64,000 bases of DNA from Fimivicinus intestinavium. GTDB taxonomy: Bacteria > Bacillota > Clostridia > Oscillospirales > Acutalibacteraceae. The notes beneath the pieces were generated by a model. That model was not told the DNA's origin, ran no database searches, and saw only the letters and a program-made list of their open reading frames with translations. Where the stretch lies: contig DVKY01000011.1 in the NCBI GenBank assembly GCA_018715765.1, positions 53,885-117,884 on the forward strand, written 5' to 3'. The translations under genes were made by a program, and so were the position numbers. The stretch's first letter is position 1. Each line of letters starts with the position of its first letter. Below are positions 15,946 through 24,156 of the stretch, in pieces.

Positions 15946-17117
15946 AACCGGTCACCTCCAATAAACGGGATGGCTCCGAAGCGGCCCTGCAGATAGCCTT
16001 TACGGACATTTTCTCCCTTGCGCGGGGAGAAGGAAGCAAGAGAATACAGCTCCGTCGCAGCGGATTTGTCATTCTTTTCCGCAAACCAGATTTGATCCCG
16101 GCGGAGGAAATCCAAGTCCAGCAGGATAGCGTCATGCGTCGTAAAAAGAAGCTGCGCCCCGTTTGTGTTGACAGAACTGTCCTGTACCATCTCAATCAGC
16201 CTTCGTGTCAGCAGCGGATGCATACTGGCCTCGATTTCATCCACGACTAAAAGAGAGCCGCTGTCCAGCGCCTGCAGCCAGCCGCCGATCCGCGAGAAAA
16301 ACCGCTGCGTACCGGAGGATTCTTGTTCCATCAGCAACTGGAAATATTCTGTATCGCCGCTTTCATTTTGAATACGGTGCGTAGTCGTGATGACCGTTTC
16401 ATCCTTCTTTCCGCCAAGCGTCTTGATCGTCACATCGGAGATGCCCAAATCAGCCAGCAGCAGTTCCTTCAGGATACGCGCTTTCCGCTCATCCCCCTTG
16501 GCGATTTCCGCGATGGTTTCCGCAGGGACGGACGGCTGATCCAGCATACCGGTAAGCTTTTCCAAAAACCACTTATAGGCATTTTCCGTCTGCGGCAGAT
16601 TCCAGTCGTTAGAGGACACCAGATACAGCTTGTTGTCCGGCGTCCGGTTGCTGAGCGTCGCCTGCTCCGAGACATTCTCCCGAAATTCATATTTCCCGTC
16701 TTCCCGGGAAAAAATCAGAGCTTCCCGGCCGTTGGGCCAATGGTAAAGATATTCGCTGTAAATTCTCTTTGCATCAAACGAAAAGCCGTATACATAGCGG
16801 ATGGAGTTGTAGATATACATTACTTCAAAGGAAGTCGGCTTCCCGTTTCCTGCAAAAGGCTCCCATGGAAGCTTCTGTCCCTTTGAGACCTTGGAAGCGC
16901 TGCCGCATACCATGTTCTGCATGGTGAGCAGGGCGTGCAAAACATTGCTTTTACCGGCTGCATTCGCTCCGTAAAGGGCAATGACCGGCAGCAGCGTCCG
17001 CTTCTCGTCAGGATGGAGCAGGCAGGCTTCCAGTGACTTATCCTTGGATGCGGCAAAACTGATAACGGCGTTTTCCTTAATGGAACGGTGATTTTCCACA
17101 CTGAATTGTATGAGCAT
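15933..17117 (-). CDS. rloA: RloA-like AAA15-type ATPase (AbiLi type)
   Basis: 394 residues, ABC/SMC-like ATPase of the overcome-lysogenisation-defect group. Walker A is LYGANAAGKSN (residues about 47-57), the signature region ESSGTQRF lies near 265, Walker B is GSLLVVDEIEASMH (near 290), and LLFTTHDAILLD is the switch His region. The N-terminus QFSVENHRSIKENAVISF is typical. Start chosen at MLIQFSVEN, about 9 bases after GGGAGG. It has its own promoter (17163-17191), unlike its neighbours, and no transport or conjugation role is expected. It is likely the sensor/ATPase part of the defence pair with the RloB-like protein. Confidence 0.87.
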   Translation of the reverse strand: MLIQFSVENHRSIKENAVISFAASKDKSLEACLLHPDEKRTLLPVIALYGANAAGKSNVLHALLTMQNMVCGSASKVSKGQKLPWEPFAGNGKPTSFEVMYIYNSIRYVYGFSFDAKRIYSEYLYHWPNGREALIFSREDGKYEFRENVSEQATLSNRTPDNKLYLVSSNDWNLPQTENAYKWFLEKLTGMLDQPSVPAETIAEIAKGDERKARILKELLLADLGISDVTIKTLGGKKDETVITTTHRIQNESGDTEYFQLLMEQESSGTQRFFSRIGGWLQALDSGSLLVVDEIEASMHPLLTRRLIEMVQDSSVNTNGAQLLFTTHDAILLDLDFLRRDQIWFAEKNDKSAATELYSLASFSPRKGENVRKGYLQGRFGAIPFIGGDRLWQE

Positions 17118-17162
17118 AGGCAGATACCTCCCTTTAGACATAGTATATCGTATTCTGCCAGC

Positions 17163-17191
17163 ATTATAACACATAAATCTTGAGCAGTCAA
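17163..17191 (-). promoter_or_regulatory. promoter of the rloA-rloB cassette
   Basis: Minus-strand TTGACT, 17-base spacer, TATAAT, about 45 bases before the rloA start. A private promoter supports the view that the pair is an independent cargo cassette. Confidence 0.8.
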
Positions 17192-17241
17192 TATTTATAA
17201 CGAAATTTTGCAGAAAAAGTGCAAAATATAAAAATAAAATA

Positions 17242-17745
17242 TCAACTGTTACTTTTTGAAAAGGGAATGTCAGACGATTTATCGCCTGCGGCTTCTAGTT
17301 CTCCCAGCTCTTCAAATCCCAAAAAACAGTCGGAGAAAAGGGCAGAGTCAAAATATTCGCTGCCCAGTGTTAGCCGCTGCGTCTTTTTGAAGTAGAACCG
17401 GTATCGAAAGCCTATCTGGATTTTGGAATGCTTGCCGAGCAGAAGGGCGGACTCGTTGCCTTCATCGTCCATAATCCGGATTTTCCGGTATTTACGCAAA
17501 GGTTTTGGGACGATGCCGACACAAGTGCCCTCCACGACCTCATATGTTTGCTTTATGATAATACGGGAGATGATCCATGCCCTGCAAAAGCTGAGAATAC
17601 AGACGGCGGCGCTTAATAGCAGCGTCGTTTTGTCCTTTGCAAACAGGAAGATGGCAAGCCCGATCAAAAGGCAGGCGAAGCCCACCAGCACGGTCAGTAT
17701 CAGCCGGCGCCTTAGCGGTGCCGGAGCGTTCAGGATTTTTTCCAT
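17242..17745 (-). CDS. membrane-anchored hypothetical ICE protein
   Basis: 167 residues. Two hydrophobic segments (LILTVLVGFACLLIGLAIFLF and TLLLSAAVCILSFCRAWII) near the N-terminus and a soluble beta-rich C-terminal domain (VEGTCVGIVPKPLRKYRKIRI ...). Start set at the ATG at 17745, with AAGGA 8 bases upstream; the GTG before it overlaps the previous stop. No motif recognised. It ends the transcription unit that comes before the rloAB cassette. Confidence 0.6.
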   Translation of the reverse strand: MEKILNAPAPLRRRLILTVLVGFACLLIGLAIFLFAKDKTTLLLSAAVCILSFCRAWIISRIIIKQTYEVVEGTCVGIVPKPLRKYRKIRIMDDEGNESALLLGKHSKIQIGFRYRFYFKKTQRLTLGSEYFDSALFSDCFLGFEELGELEAAGDKSSDIPFSKSNS

Positions 17746-17748
17746 CAC

Positions 17749-18438
17749 TCAGATCCTTTCAAAAATGATTTGTTTACGCAGATACAAATTGGCAACGGAC
17801 AGTACCACAGGACGGCGTTCCGGAAAATACCGGACCATAAAAGCCAGATTGTCGCTGTTTGTGTATTCGTCACGGTAGAGAACGTCCATCATGTGCTCCT
17901 CCGATACAAAGCCTTCGGCTTTCTGCTGGAAGCATTTGACGAGTTCTGCTGTGGAGAGAGTCGCCTGATTTGCCAGCCGCATGACTCTTTTTTCATCCTC
18001 GCTGCGCTTGTCCCGCCTAAATATCTTTCTGGTTACGGAGAAAGGGATTCTTTGAAACAACGTCAGCCTGATAAATGAGAAGAGACGCAGCGGCAGGCTT
18101 TCGGAGATCGGCACGACATATAATTCCGAAAGCAGATCATACAATGCGTCCGCAGCAGTTTCCCCGCTGCCTTCTGCGACAAGGCCGCGCTGTATAAGCC
18201 GGCGAAGGCAATCCTCCATCGGCCGGTTAGAAGAAAAACTGGTTTCCAGCTCCTTTTGCTCGTAAAGCGTCTGAATTTCATCCAGTTCCAAAATGCGCCA
18301 GTTGAGACTGCTCCACAGCAGCATTTCCTGCACATCCAGAATGTACTCCCGCCGGCCGATCACCACCTGCGGACAGCGGACGCCCCGAAAATGCCTGTGG
18401 ATCTCAAAACGGCCGACTGCCGTATAAAACCTGTTTAT
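17749..18438 (-). CDS. hypothetical ICE protein with apparent ATA start
   Basis: 229 residues in the version preferred here. The conventional first start would be GTG at 18366 (205 residues), but the frame stays open to a TGA at 18448, and those extra codons (NRFYTAVGRFEIHRHF...) look coding. GAGGTG lies 5 bases upstream of an ATA codon at 18436-18438, and no ATG, GTG or TTG is available there. The protein is mostly alpha-helical and soluble (REYILDVQEMLLWSSLNWRI). I recall similar proteins in Clostridia elements, without assigned function. It is followed without a gap by the membrane protein gene. Confidence 0.6.
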   Translation of the reverse strand: MNRFYTAVGRFEIHRHFRGVRCPQVVIGRREYILDVQEMLLWSSLNWRILELDEIQTLYEQKELETSFSSNRPMEDCLRRLIQRGLVAEGSGETAADALYDLLSELYVVPISESLPLRLFSFIRLTLFQRIPFSVTRKIFRRDKRSEDEKRVMRLANQATLSTAELVKCFQQKAEGFVSEEHMMDVLYRDEYTNSDNLAFMVRYFPERRPVVLSVANLYLRKQIIFERI

Positions 18439-18472
18439 GATAACACCTCATTTTTTATATATTTACGACCTG

Positions 18473-19078
18473 TCAGGACGCTTTTTCAACAGAGCCGCGA
18501 AAATAATCCTTAAATGCATCGTTTTGCTTCAGCCGGCTTTTGGCTCTGGAAATCCACGCGCCGACGAGATTAGGCTTGACACCGTACATGACGGCAATCT
18601 CTGCTCCGGAATAACCTTGCACCTTCAGTTCTATCGCTTCTATCCCCAGCCGGACTGTACCGCTATACTGCCGCTTCATGCGATGCAGCAGCTGTATGGC
18701 GTCTGTTTCGGCGATGATATCGTCCTGATAATCGGAAACGGGGATCTGTTCCAGAGAAAATAAATTGTCATCCGGCTCCGCATGTAAGGGCAGAGTACGG
18801 CACCGCTGCTGTTTGCCGCACATCAGGCGGCAGTAGGTGCGCAGGCCGTTGGCGACCACCTTTTCCGCATAATGTGGAAAGGGAATCCCTTTGTCCGCCT
18901 GAAAGGTGGCGGCCGCTTTACAGAGCCAGATGCAGCCCTCCTGATACAGGTCATTGTATTCAAATCCGAATACGTTTTCGTTGACGATGATATGCCGGTG
19001 AATTGCCCGGGATACAACCTGCAAATTTTCTTCTGCAAGTTTTCGCTGACCGTCTGTCAGGCAACGAATCCCACTCAT
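18473..19078 (-). CDS. sigma-70 family protein of ICE
   Basis: 201 residues. The N-terminal half has a sigma region-2-like segment (NDLYQEGCIWLCKAAATFQADKGIPFPHYAEKVVANGLRTY, cited only in part by LYQEGCIWLCKAA) and the C-terminus a region-4-like helix-turn-helix (YSGAEIAVMYGVKPNLVGAW). The ATG lies behind AAAAAGGAGTGAG. Together with the 178-residue sigma-like protein it makes two divergent sigma factors in one element, which suggests internal control of late transfer genes. Neighbours are hypothetical element genes. Confidence 0.75.
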   Translation of the reverse strand: MSGIRCLTDGQRKLAEENLQVVSRAIHRHIIVNENVFGFEYNDLYQEGCIWLCKAAATFQADKGIPFPHYAEKVVANGLRTYCRLMCGKQQRCRTLPLHAEPDDNLFSLEQIPVSDYQDDIIAETDAIQLLHRMKRQYSGTVRLGIEAIELKVQGYSGAEIAVMYGVKPNLVGAWISRAKSRLKQNDAFKDYFRGSVEKAS

Positions 19079-19113
19079 TTTTTCTCACTCCTTTTTCGCA
19101 GTGTTTCCTGATT

Positions 19114-19524
19114 TCAGGCGGCGGCCCGTATGTTTTCCCTTGTCTGCCGGCAAAGGGCGATCAGCTGGCCGCACATATACTCGCTGAACTTGGCAATATG
19201 CGCCTGATCCTCGTTCAGTCCCAGCTTTGCCTGCATCCACTTGTAGGCCTGCCGCTTGGACATCATCCCGCTTTTCCACATCCAGTCGAACGCTTTATGC
19301 GCCTCGATGCGCTTATGCCGTAAATCTCCATTGGCTAAGGTTCCCATTGGGAGTCTGGATTTTCGGTGGGCCGCCACATAGGCATCGCATTTCGGGTACC
19401 GGTCGCAGACATATAGAAAACCGTCTGTTTTGGCTGCGACGCCATAAACGGCGCTGGACGGCCGCAGCGTAGCCTTTGCTCCGCAGTATGGGCAGCGGAT
19501 TTGTACTTTTTTCGTAGATATCAC
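19114..19524 (-). CDS. zinc-finger-containing protein, DUF3268-like
   Basis: 136 residues at most. The N-terminal RCPYCGAKATLRPSSAVYG plus VCDRYPKCDAYVAAH is a four-Cys zinc site typical of DUF3268 proteins (recognised from memory). The start is uncertain: the GTG listed overlaps the ribosome binding site AGGAGGTG itself and cannot be used well; the best-spaced codon, 8 bases after AGGAGG, is ACG at 19513-19515 (T/M-K-K-V-Q-I-R-C). It may bind nucleic acid. Expressed between a sigma-like gene and a small Cys-rich gene. Confidence 0.7.
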   Translation of the reverse strand: MISTKKVQIRCPYCGAKATLRPSSAVYGVAAKTDGFLYVCDRYPKCDAYVAAHRKSRLPMGTLANGDLRHKRIEAHKAFDWMWKSGMMSKRQAYKWMQAKLGLNEDQAHIAKFSEYMCGQLIALCRQTRENIRAAA

Positions 19525-19548
19525 CTCCTGTACGGTTTCAATATGGGC

Positions 19549-19896
19549 TTAATACGTATTGGAAGCCTGGTTATTGTTCTTCTGAATGATCTGGAGAATG
19601 CCGCAGTGTCTCGGTGACGTTGTATGCCAGAGAAGCCAGCTTCGATAAAGCTGTTCAAATGTGTATCCGCTCATTTTGCCGATGCATTCGTCTTTAGTGA
19701 TGAATTCCCCGGTCTGCCGGCAGAACGCCTCGACGGGATACAAAAGCGGCTGCCCGTCGGCATCGGCGGTCAGGAGATAGCCTGGACAGAGCTGCTCAGA
19801 AAACGGACACACGGAGCATTGTATAAATACGGCGTTTCTCCAGTTGCCTTCGCAGGCATTGAGAAAGCGGTAGAGATACTGACGGTTATATTGCAT
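19549..19896 (-). CDS. small Cys-rich hypothetical ICE protein
   Basis: 115 residues starting MQYNRQYLYRFLNACEGNW, 9 bases after GGAGG. Cys pairs (CSVCPFSEQLC, CRQTG, CIGKM) suggest a metal site. No family recognised. It lies downstream of the adhesin gene's terminator (19985-20020), so it needs antitermination or a promoter that I could not identify. Confidence 0.55.
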   Translation of the reverse strand: MQYNRQYLYRFLNACEGNWRNAVFIQCSVCPFSEQLCPGYLLTADADGQPLLYPVEAFCRQTGEFITKDECIGKMSGYTFEQLYRSWLLWHTTSPRHCGILQIIQKNNNQASNTY

Positions 19897-19984
19897 GGAC
19901 TGATTCCTCCAGTTCAAAAAAATATGCCTGCATTCTTATTAAACAACTTTTTGTAGAAGATCCCCCCTGCAGGCAGTTTCAAGG

Positions 19985-20020
19985 GGAAAAAGGACCAGGG
20001 CATTGCGTCATACAATGCCC
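19985..20020 (-). terminator. terminator after adhesin gene
   Basis: Minus-strand stem GGGCATTG / CAATGCCC with a 7-base loop, then TGGTCCTTTTTCCCC. It lies 18 bases after the adhesin stop codon. Confidence 0.75.
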
Positions 20021-20037
20021 CGGCACCTCTCATTTCC

Positions 20038-22608
20038 TTATTCGGCAAGAGTCCGTTTTTTACGGTTTCGTATTACCATGAGTATGATGGCGCCGAGAGA
20101 AGCGGAGGCTGCGCCGACCCATAACCAGATGTTGAAATCGTCTCCGGTTTTCGGCGGTTCTGTCGGTTCTTCCGGTTCCTCCGGCTGCTCCGGCGGTGTA
20201 GTCGGTTGGTTGATGAAGCCTACGCCGGCCTCGTTTTCAATCACAACCACCTGGCCGGCCTCGCGGATTTCAAAGTAATAGTAGCGGTCATCCTTGATGA
20301 AGTTCTCCGGGCTGCGTTCCTCGTACAAAAAATATCCGTTATACTTCAGCCCGTCCAGCCGGTAAACGCCTGTCTCGATTTCCGTCATATGGTCTACAAA
20401 GGTATCAACGTCCTTGTCAAACACCTTATTGCCATTGACGTCGAGATAGATTCCAAACAGCGCATCCGACAGCTTGTTGTCCGGATAATCCGCGTCCACC
20501 TTGGTTGTCTGGATCGAACCGGTAATCCACTCGTTGACCGCCTCGATTTCAATGCGCTGCGCCTGCTCGCTCACCGTTACCCGGAACAGTTCTCCAGAGA
20601 GGACAAATTGCGGCGGGCAGGACAATTCCTTGATAACCCAGTCGCCGAAAGGCACGCCCAAAAAGGAAAATTCACCCGAGTCCCCGCTTTCATCGGTCAT
20701 CAGTGCATTTTCCTCCGTAAACTCCGTCTCATCCGGCGCAAACAAACCGAACACGGCGCCGCTAACCCCTTCGCCATCCTCGTTTACCTTCAGGCCGTAG
20801 ATGTCACCGCGGATCAATTCATTTACAATGGGCTCGCCGTCATTTACGCTGATGTGGACAACTGCTGTCTCCTGTCCCTGATAGGCAAATTCAACCGGAT
20901 ATTTTTCATCGGAGATAATGTAGTGGCTGTCGGTTGCGTACTCTTTGACATACAGTTTGGAATCCGCCGGCACGTCGGTTTTGAACGTCGCCTTGCCGTT
21001 TTCATCACAGTAGATGATCTCCAGCAGTCCATCCGCCGGGATAGTGCTGCCATCTGCAGCGGTCAGATCCTCAGCGGCGTAAAGCCCCCAGGCAACGTGC
21101 CGGATTTCACCGTTCATTCCGAGACCGAAACACTCGTCCTGTTCCAAAATTTTTTGCAGGTCAATCTGTACCTTCTGCCTTTCGTTGGTGAAGTGTGCTT
21201 CAGCAGTTGTGATCTGCACATTTTGTCCCGCATAGCTCAATGTAACGGTAACCGGTTCGGGATTGAGCACCATGCCGTAGGGAGCTTTTCGTTCAAAAAT
21301 CTGGTAAGTGGATAAATACAGGGGCTCGCTGGTTGCCCAGCCGTCTGGGCCGGTGGTTAAGGTCGCCACCGTTTCGCCTGCACTGTAACGGAGCACACCG
21401 CCAGAATAGACATCTTCCGTGGCGACAATATCGTATTCGCCGTCTGCCAGTCCGGTTTTTGCATAGACCGGCTGATAGATCAGCGGGCTGTCTCCGCCGC
21501 CGGCAGTGGTGACGGAAGAAAATACTTCGCCGTCTTTGTAGAGGGAGATAGTGCCTTTCTGCGGCATATTTTCCTTTTCCACTACAACGACGGTCACACC
21601 GCCCTCTTCAGCAGCTTCTTCTGGTACAATATCGAAATAGACCGGCGTGGGATCCAGAACATAAGGCTCCACCGTTTCTACTTCTACAAGCGAATAGCCC
21701 TTGCCGTAAGGCAGGCTCTCCGGTGTAATGAGCGTCCCATCCTCCGCTGTGTAGAAGGTGTCAAGCTCCACGACCTCCGGATAGGTGATAGTCATGGTGA
21801 TCTGATTGCCCTCCGGATCGTAAAGCTCATAGCCATGCCCGGCCAGCGGGACAGTATTGCCGGTTTCGGCGTCCTTCTTGACAACCATCACGCGGCTTTC
21901 AAACTGCGCGTTGTTCAGCAGATACCGGTATACCTGCCCGTCCTCTGAGATAAATATATCGATGTCCTTGACGAACTCAGTTCCGGGTACACCCGATTTC
22001 GTTTGATGCAACCGATACCAGCCGAAAGGCAGGTCGATACTTTCGTCATAACCAAATTCATCGCAAATCAGGATATCCCGATCAGTCTCTTTGGCGTTTT
22101 CGTAGGAGCCAGCGGAACGCAGGAACAGTTCAAACTCTGCGCCGGCTTCCGGCGTTTCAATTCCTGTGGAGCCGTCGCCGCTGTGCTTGATAATGGCAAC
22201 CCGGCCTTTTAATACATCTTCGTCTGCATCAACGGCTACCTCGTTGTACTCCAGTTCGTACAGCTCCGGCTCGGCGCCGACTTCGTAAACCTCCGGATTG
22301 AGCTTGTAGCCTTCACTTGGTTCCAGTTCTTTGATCGTCCAGCCCGCGCCGCAGTTGTACCAGTCCGTTGTGAAATCGCCGTTCGGCCCTGTAAAATAGC
22401 TGTCTACCAGCTGCCCATCCTTGAACACGCCATACTCGGCATTTTCCAGGCTGGCGTCGCCTTGGGAGGTACCGGTCTCGCTGTCGGATTTCGTCAGGGT
22501 AGCCCGCCATTTCTTCAGTACATTGTCGAACGACTTATGCGTTACCTTGTTCCACTCAATGGTAGCCTGCTGCGGATCTGGGATAACGTATTTGTCCTCC
22601 GTACCCAC
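20038..22608 (-). CDS. Cna-B/SpaA-type surface adhesin, C-terminal part (frameshifted)
   Basis: 856 residues made of tandem beta-sandwich repeats of the SpaA/Cna-B type (recurring G-x-Y-x-L/V-x-E motifs such as GWYRLHQT, GEYDIVATE, GDWVIKE, GYFLYEE) that form isopeptide-stabilised stalks. The C-terminus has a Pro/Glu-rich linker, a sortase motif PPKTGD, a hydrophobic segment and the basic tail RNRKKRTLAE, so it is wall-anchored. The GTG given as start is only where the frame opens: a one-base deletion near 22605-22613 disconnects it from the N-terminal part (LEEW / VGTEDKY). No ribosome binding site precedes it. The whole protein would be about 1,350 residues and should mediate cell contact during conjugation or colonisation. 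Confidence 0.85.
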   Translation of the reverse strand: MGTEDKYVIPDPQQATIEWNKVTHKSFDNVLKKWRATLTKSDSETGTSQGDASLENAEYGVFKDGQLVDSYFTGPNGDFTTDWYNCGAGWTIKELEPSEGYKLNPEVYEVGAEPELYELEYNEVAVDADEDVLKGRVAIIKHSGDGSTGIETPEAGAEFELFLRSAGSYENAKETDRDILICDEFGYDESIDLPFGWYRLHQTKSGVPGTEFVKDIDIFISEDGQVYRYLLNNAQFESRVMVVKKDAETGNTVPLAGHGYELYDPEGNQITMTITYPEVVELDTFYTAEDGTLITPESLPYGKGYSLVEVETVEPYVLDPTPVYFDIVPEEAAEEGGVTVVVVEKENMPQKGTISLYKDGEVFSSVTTAGGGDSPLIYQPVYAKTGLADGEYDIVATEDVYSGGVLRYSAGETVATLTTGPDGWATSEPLYLSTYQIFERKAPYGMVLNPEPVTVTLSYAGQNVQITTAEAHFTNERQKVQIDLQKILEQDECFGLGMNGEIRHVAWGLYAAEDLTAADGSTIPADGLLEIIYCDENGKATFKTDVPADSKLYVKEYATDSHYIISDEKYPVEFAYQGQETAVVHISVNDGEPIVNELIRGDIYGLKVNEDGEGVSGAVFGLFAPDETEFTEENALMTDESGDSGEFSFLGVPFGDWVIKELSCPPQFVLSGELFRVTVSEQAQRIEIEAVNEWITGSIQTTKVDADYPDNKLSDALFGIYLDVNGNKVFDKDVDTFVDHMTEIETGVYRLDGLKYNGYFLYEERSPENFIKDDRYYYFEIREAGQVVVIENEAGVGFINQPTTPPEQPEEPEEPTEPPKTGDDFNIWLWVGAASASLGAIILMVIRNRKKRTLAE

Positions 22609-24080
22609 TCTTCGAGGGTATAAGTCTGGTCTCCGGAGATCAAAACGTCCTCAAAAGTGGCGACACCGCGTTCATCGGTGACAGCGTATTCATCTACCGG
22701 AAGCCCGGACAGGCTTGTGCCGTACAGATGAAAGGTCTTGTCCTCGACAAAACCGTCCTCAGCGGTTTTGGTTACGGAAAGATCACCCCGTTTGAGAACA
22801 TTATCAAAGGTAACGGTCGCAGTCTGGCCGGATACCACCGTGACTCGTTTGGTTGCCTGGGGTTCATATTTGTTTTCTGTCTGTTCGGTGATTTCATAGA
22901 TGCCGGGACGGAGATCCTCCAGCAAAAATGTCCCGTCCGACAGGGTACGGATATCCTGATTGACTCCATTCCCGCTGATATGGAATGGTACGTTGCCCAC
23001 TTTGCCGTCTTCGCTGGTTTTTACCAGCTTGACGCTGCCCGCAGGTGCGGAAACTTTAAGGAACGCCGGAACGGGGTCGTTGTTGGCAGGCACGCCGCTC
23101 ACCATGTCCTGGTTGGCGTCTTCTTTTCCCGGTCCAGACCAGATCAAAAAACTGGTGGTATTATTTGTGGAAGGCATTTTGCGGTTGAGCTTTATCAACA
23201 CTTCGTCTGTGATCGGACGGGAAGAAGAAAGCGTCAGCTTGTTCCCGCTTATGGAAGCAGTGACGTTCCCGCTGGAAGTGATGCGGTAATCCTGAAGGAC
23301 ATTGTTTTTGTCGGTCAGAGTAATGGTGTATTTTCCGTCCACAAAGTCCATCTCATAGGTAGGGGCATAGCTCTGAGGAGTCCCGGCAAAGCTCGGGTAG
23401 GTGTAGTGCTCTGCCATATCCGACAAAATACGGTCATAAAAGTCCTTGAAATACTTGTTGCGGCAGAGCTGTTCGGTCATCGTGCCGCTGTAACCGCTGA
23501 CCGGATAGGTCTTGTCGTTCAGTTCCGTAGGCGAGCTGCGGAAACCGAGCGTTATTTGCCAGACGATCAACTGTGTGGCCGAATAGCAGGCATTGGCGTC
23601 AGCAGACGTTTCCAGATCGGTGCGGTTCGGATAACCGTAGGCCAAAGCCAGCGACAATAAATCTTTTTGCTCCACCGACAGCTGTTCATATTTATTGCCG
23701 TGCGTCGCGTTGCTGGAGCCGGCATAGCTGGTGTCATCGGGCAGAGGGATCCCGTGTTCTATGCAAAAGCAGTAGACGTAATCCTTGCCATACACCCAGT
23801 CTGATTTGTTCCCTGATAGGCCGGGACGCTTGGCTGTGTAGTCGTGCATGTTCCGAACCAGCGGAGCGACTGAATAGCCGAAAGGATTGTCTTCGGCGCG
23901 CAGCCCGTAGCCTGCAGTGAATTTGTTACCTTCCGCGTCGGTCAGGGTGTAATCCCAGCTGACCTCGCACTTGGATATATCCATTGTGACGTCAGCGGCA
24001 AAAGCTGTCGTCGGGAGAATTCCAAGGAGCATCACAGCCGCCATCAGCAGAGAGAGCAGCCGCTTTTTCGTTTTTCTCAT
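22542..24080 (-). CDS. thioester-domain surface adhesin, N-terminal part (frameshifted)
   Basis: Signal peptide RKTKKRLLSLLMAAVMLLG...AFA, then a thioester-domain-like region: Cys in YCFCIEHG (residue about 106) and Gln in SATQLIVWQ (about 170) match the Cys-Gln pair of Gram-positive thioester adhesins that bind host or neighbour proteins covalently. Two or more Cna-B repeats follow (GIYEITEQT, TYTLEEW). Start is the ATG 7 bases after AGGAGG; the longer frame runs through the upstream terminator. After YTLEEW the frame is wrong and ends in about 20 unrelated residues. A one-base loss explains the break. Confidence 0.85.
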   Translation of the reverse strand: MRKTKKRLLSLLMAAVMLLGILPTTAFAADVTMDISKCEVSWDYTLTDAEGNKFTAGYGLRAEDNPFGYSVAPLVRNMHDYTAKRPGLSGNKSDWVYGKDYVYCFCIEHGIPLPDDTSYAGSSNATHGNKYEQLSVEQKDLLSLALAYGYPNRTDLETSADANACYSATQLIVWQITLGFRSSPTELNDKTYPVSGYSGTMTEQLCRNKYFKDFYDRILSDMAEHYTYPSFAGTPQSYAPTYEMDFVDGKYTITLTDKNNVLQDYRITSSGNVTASISGNKLTLSSSRPITDEVLIKLNRKMPSTNNTTSFLIWSGPGKEDANQDMVSGVPANNDPVPAFLKVSAPAGSVKLVKTSEDGKVGNVPFHISGNGVNQDIRTLSDGTFLLEDLRPGIYEITEQTENKYEPQATKRVTVVSGQTATVTFDNVLKRGDLSVTKTAEDGFVEDKTFHLYGTSLSGLPVDEYAVTDERGVATFEDVLISGDQTYTLEEWVRRTNTLSQIRSRLPLSGTR

Positions 24081-24103
24081 AAATAACCTCCTGATTTTGG
24101 GCG

Positions 24104-24133
24104 CAAAAAAGCGCCATTCAGAAGAATGACGCT
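24104..24133 (-). terminator. intrinsic terminator just upstream of adhesin start
   Basis: Minus-strand AGCGTCATTC / GAATGGCGCT stem with TTTTTTG after it, 24 bases before the adhesin ATG. It lies after the lipoprotein stop, so it could end that gene or gate the adhesin. Confidence 0.7.
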
Positions 24134-24156
24134 TATCTGCAATATTTCGTTGTTGT

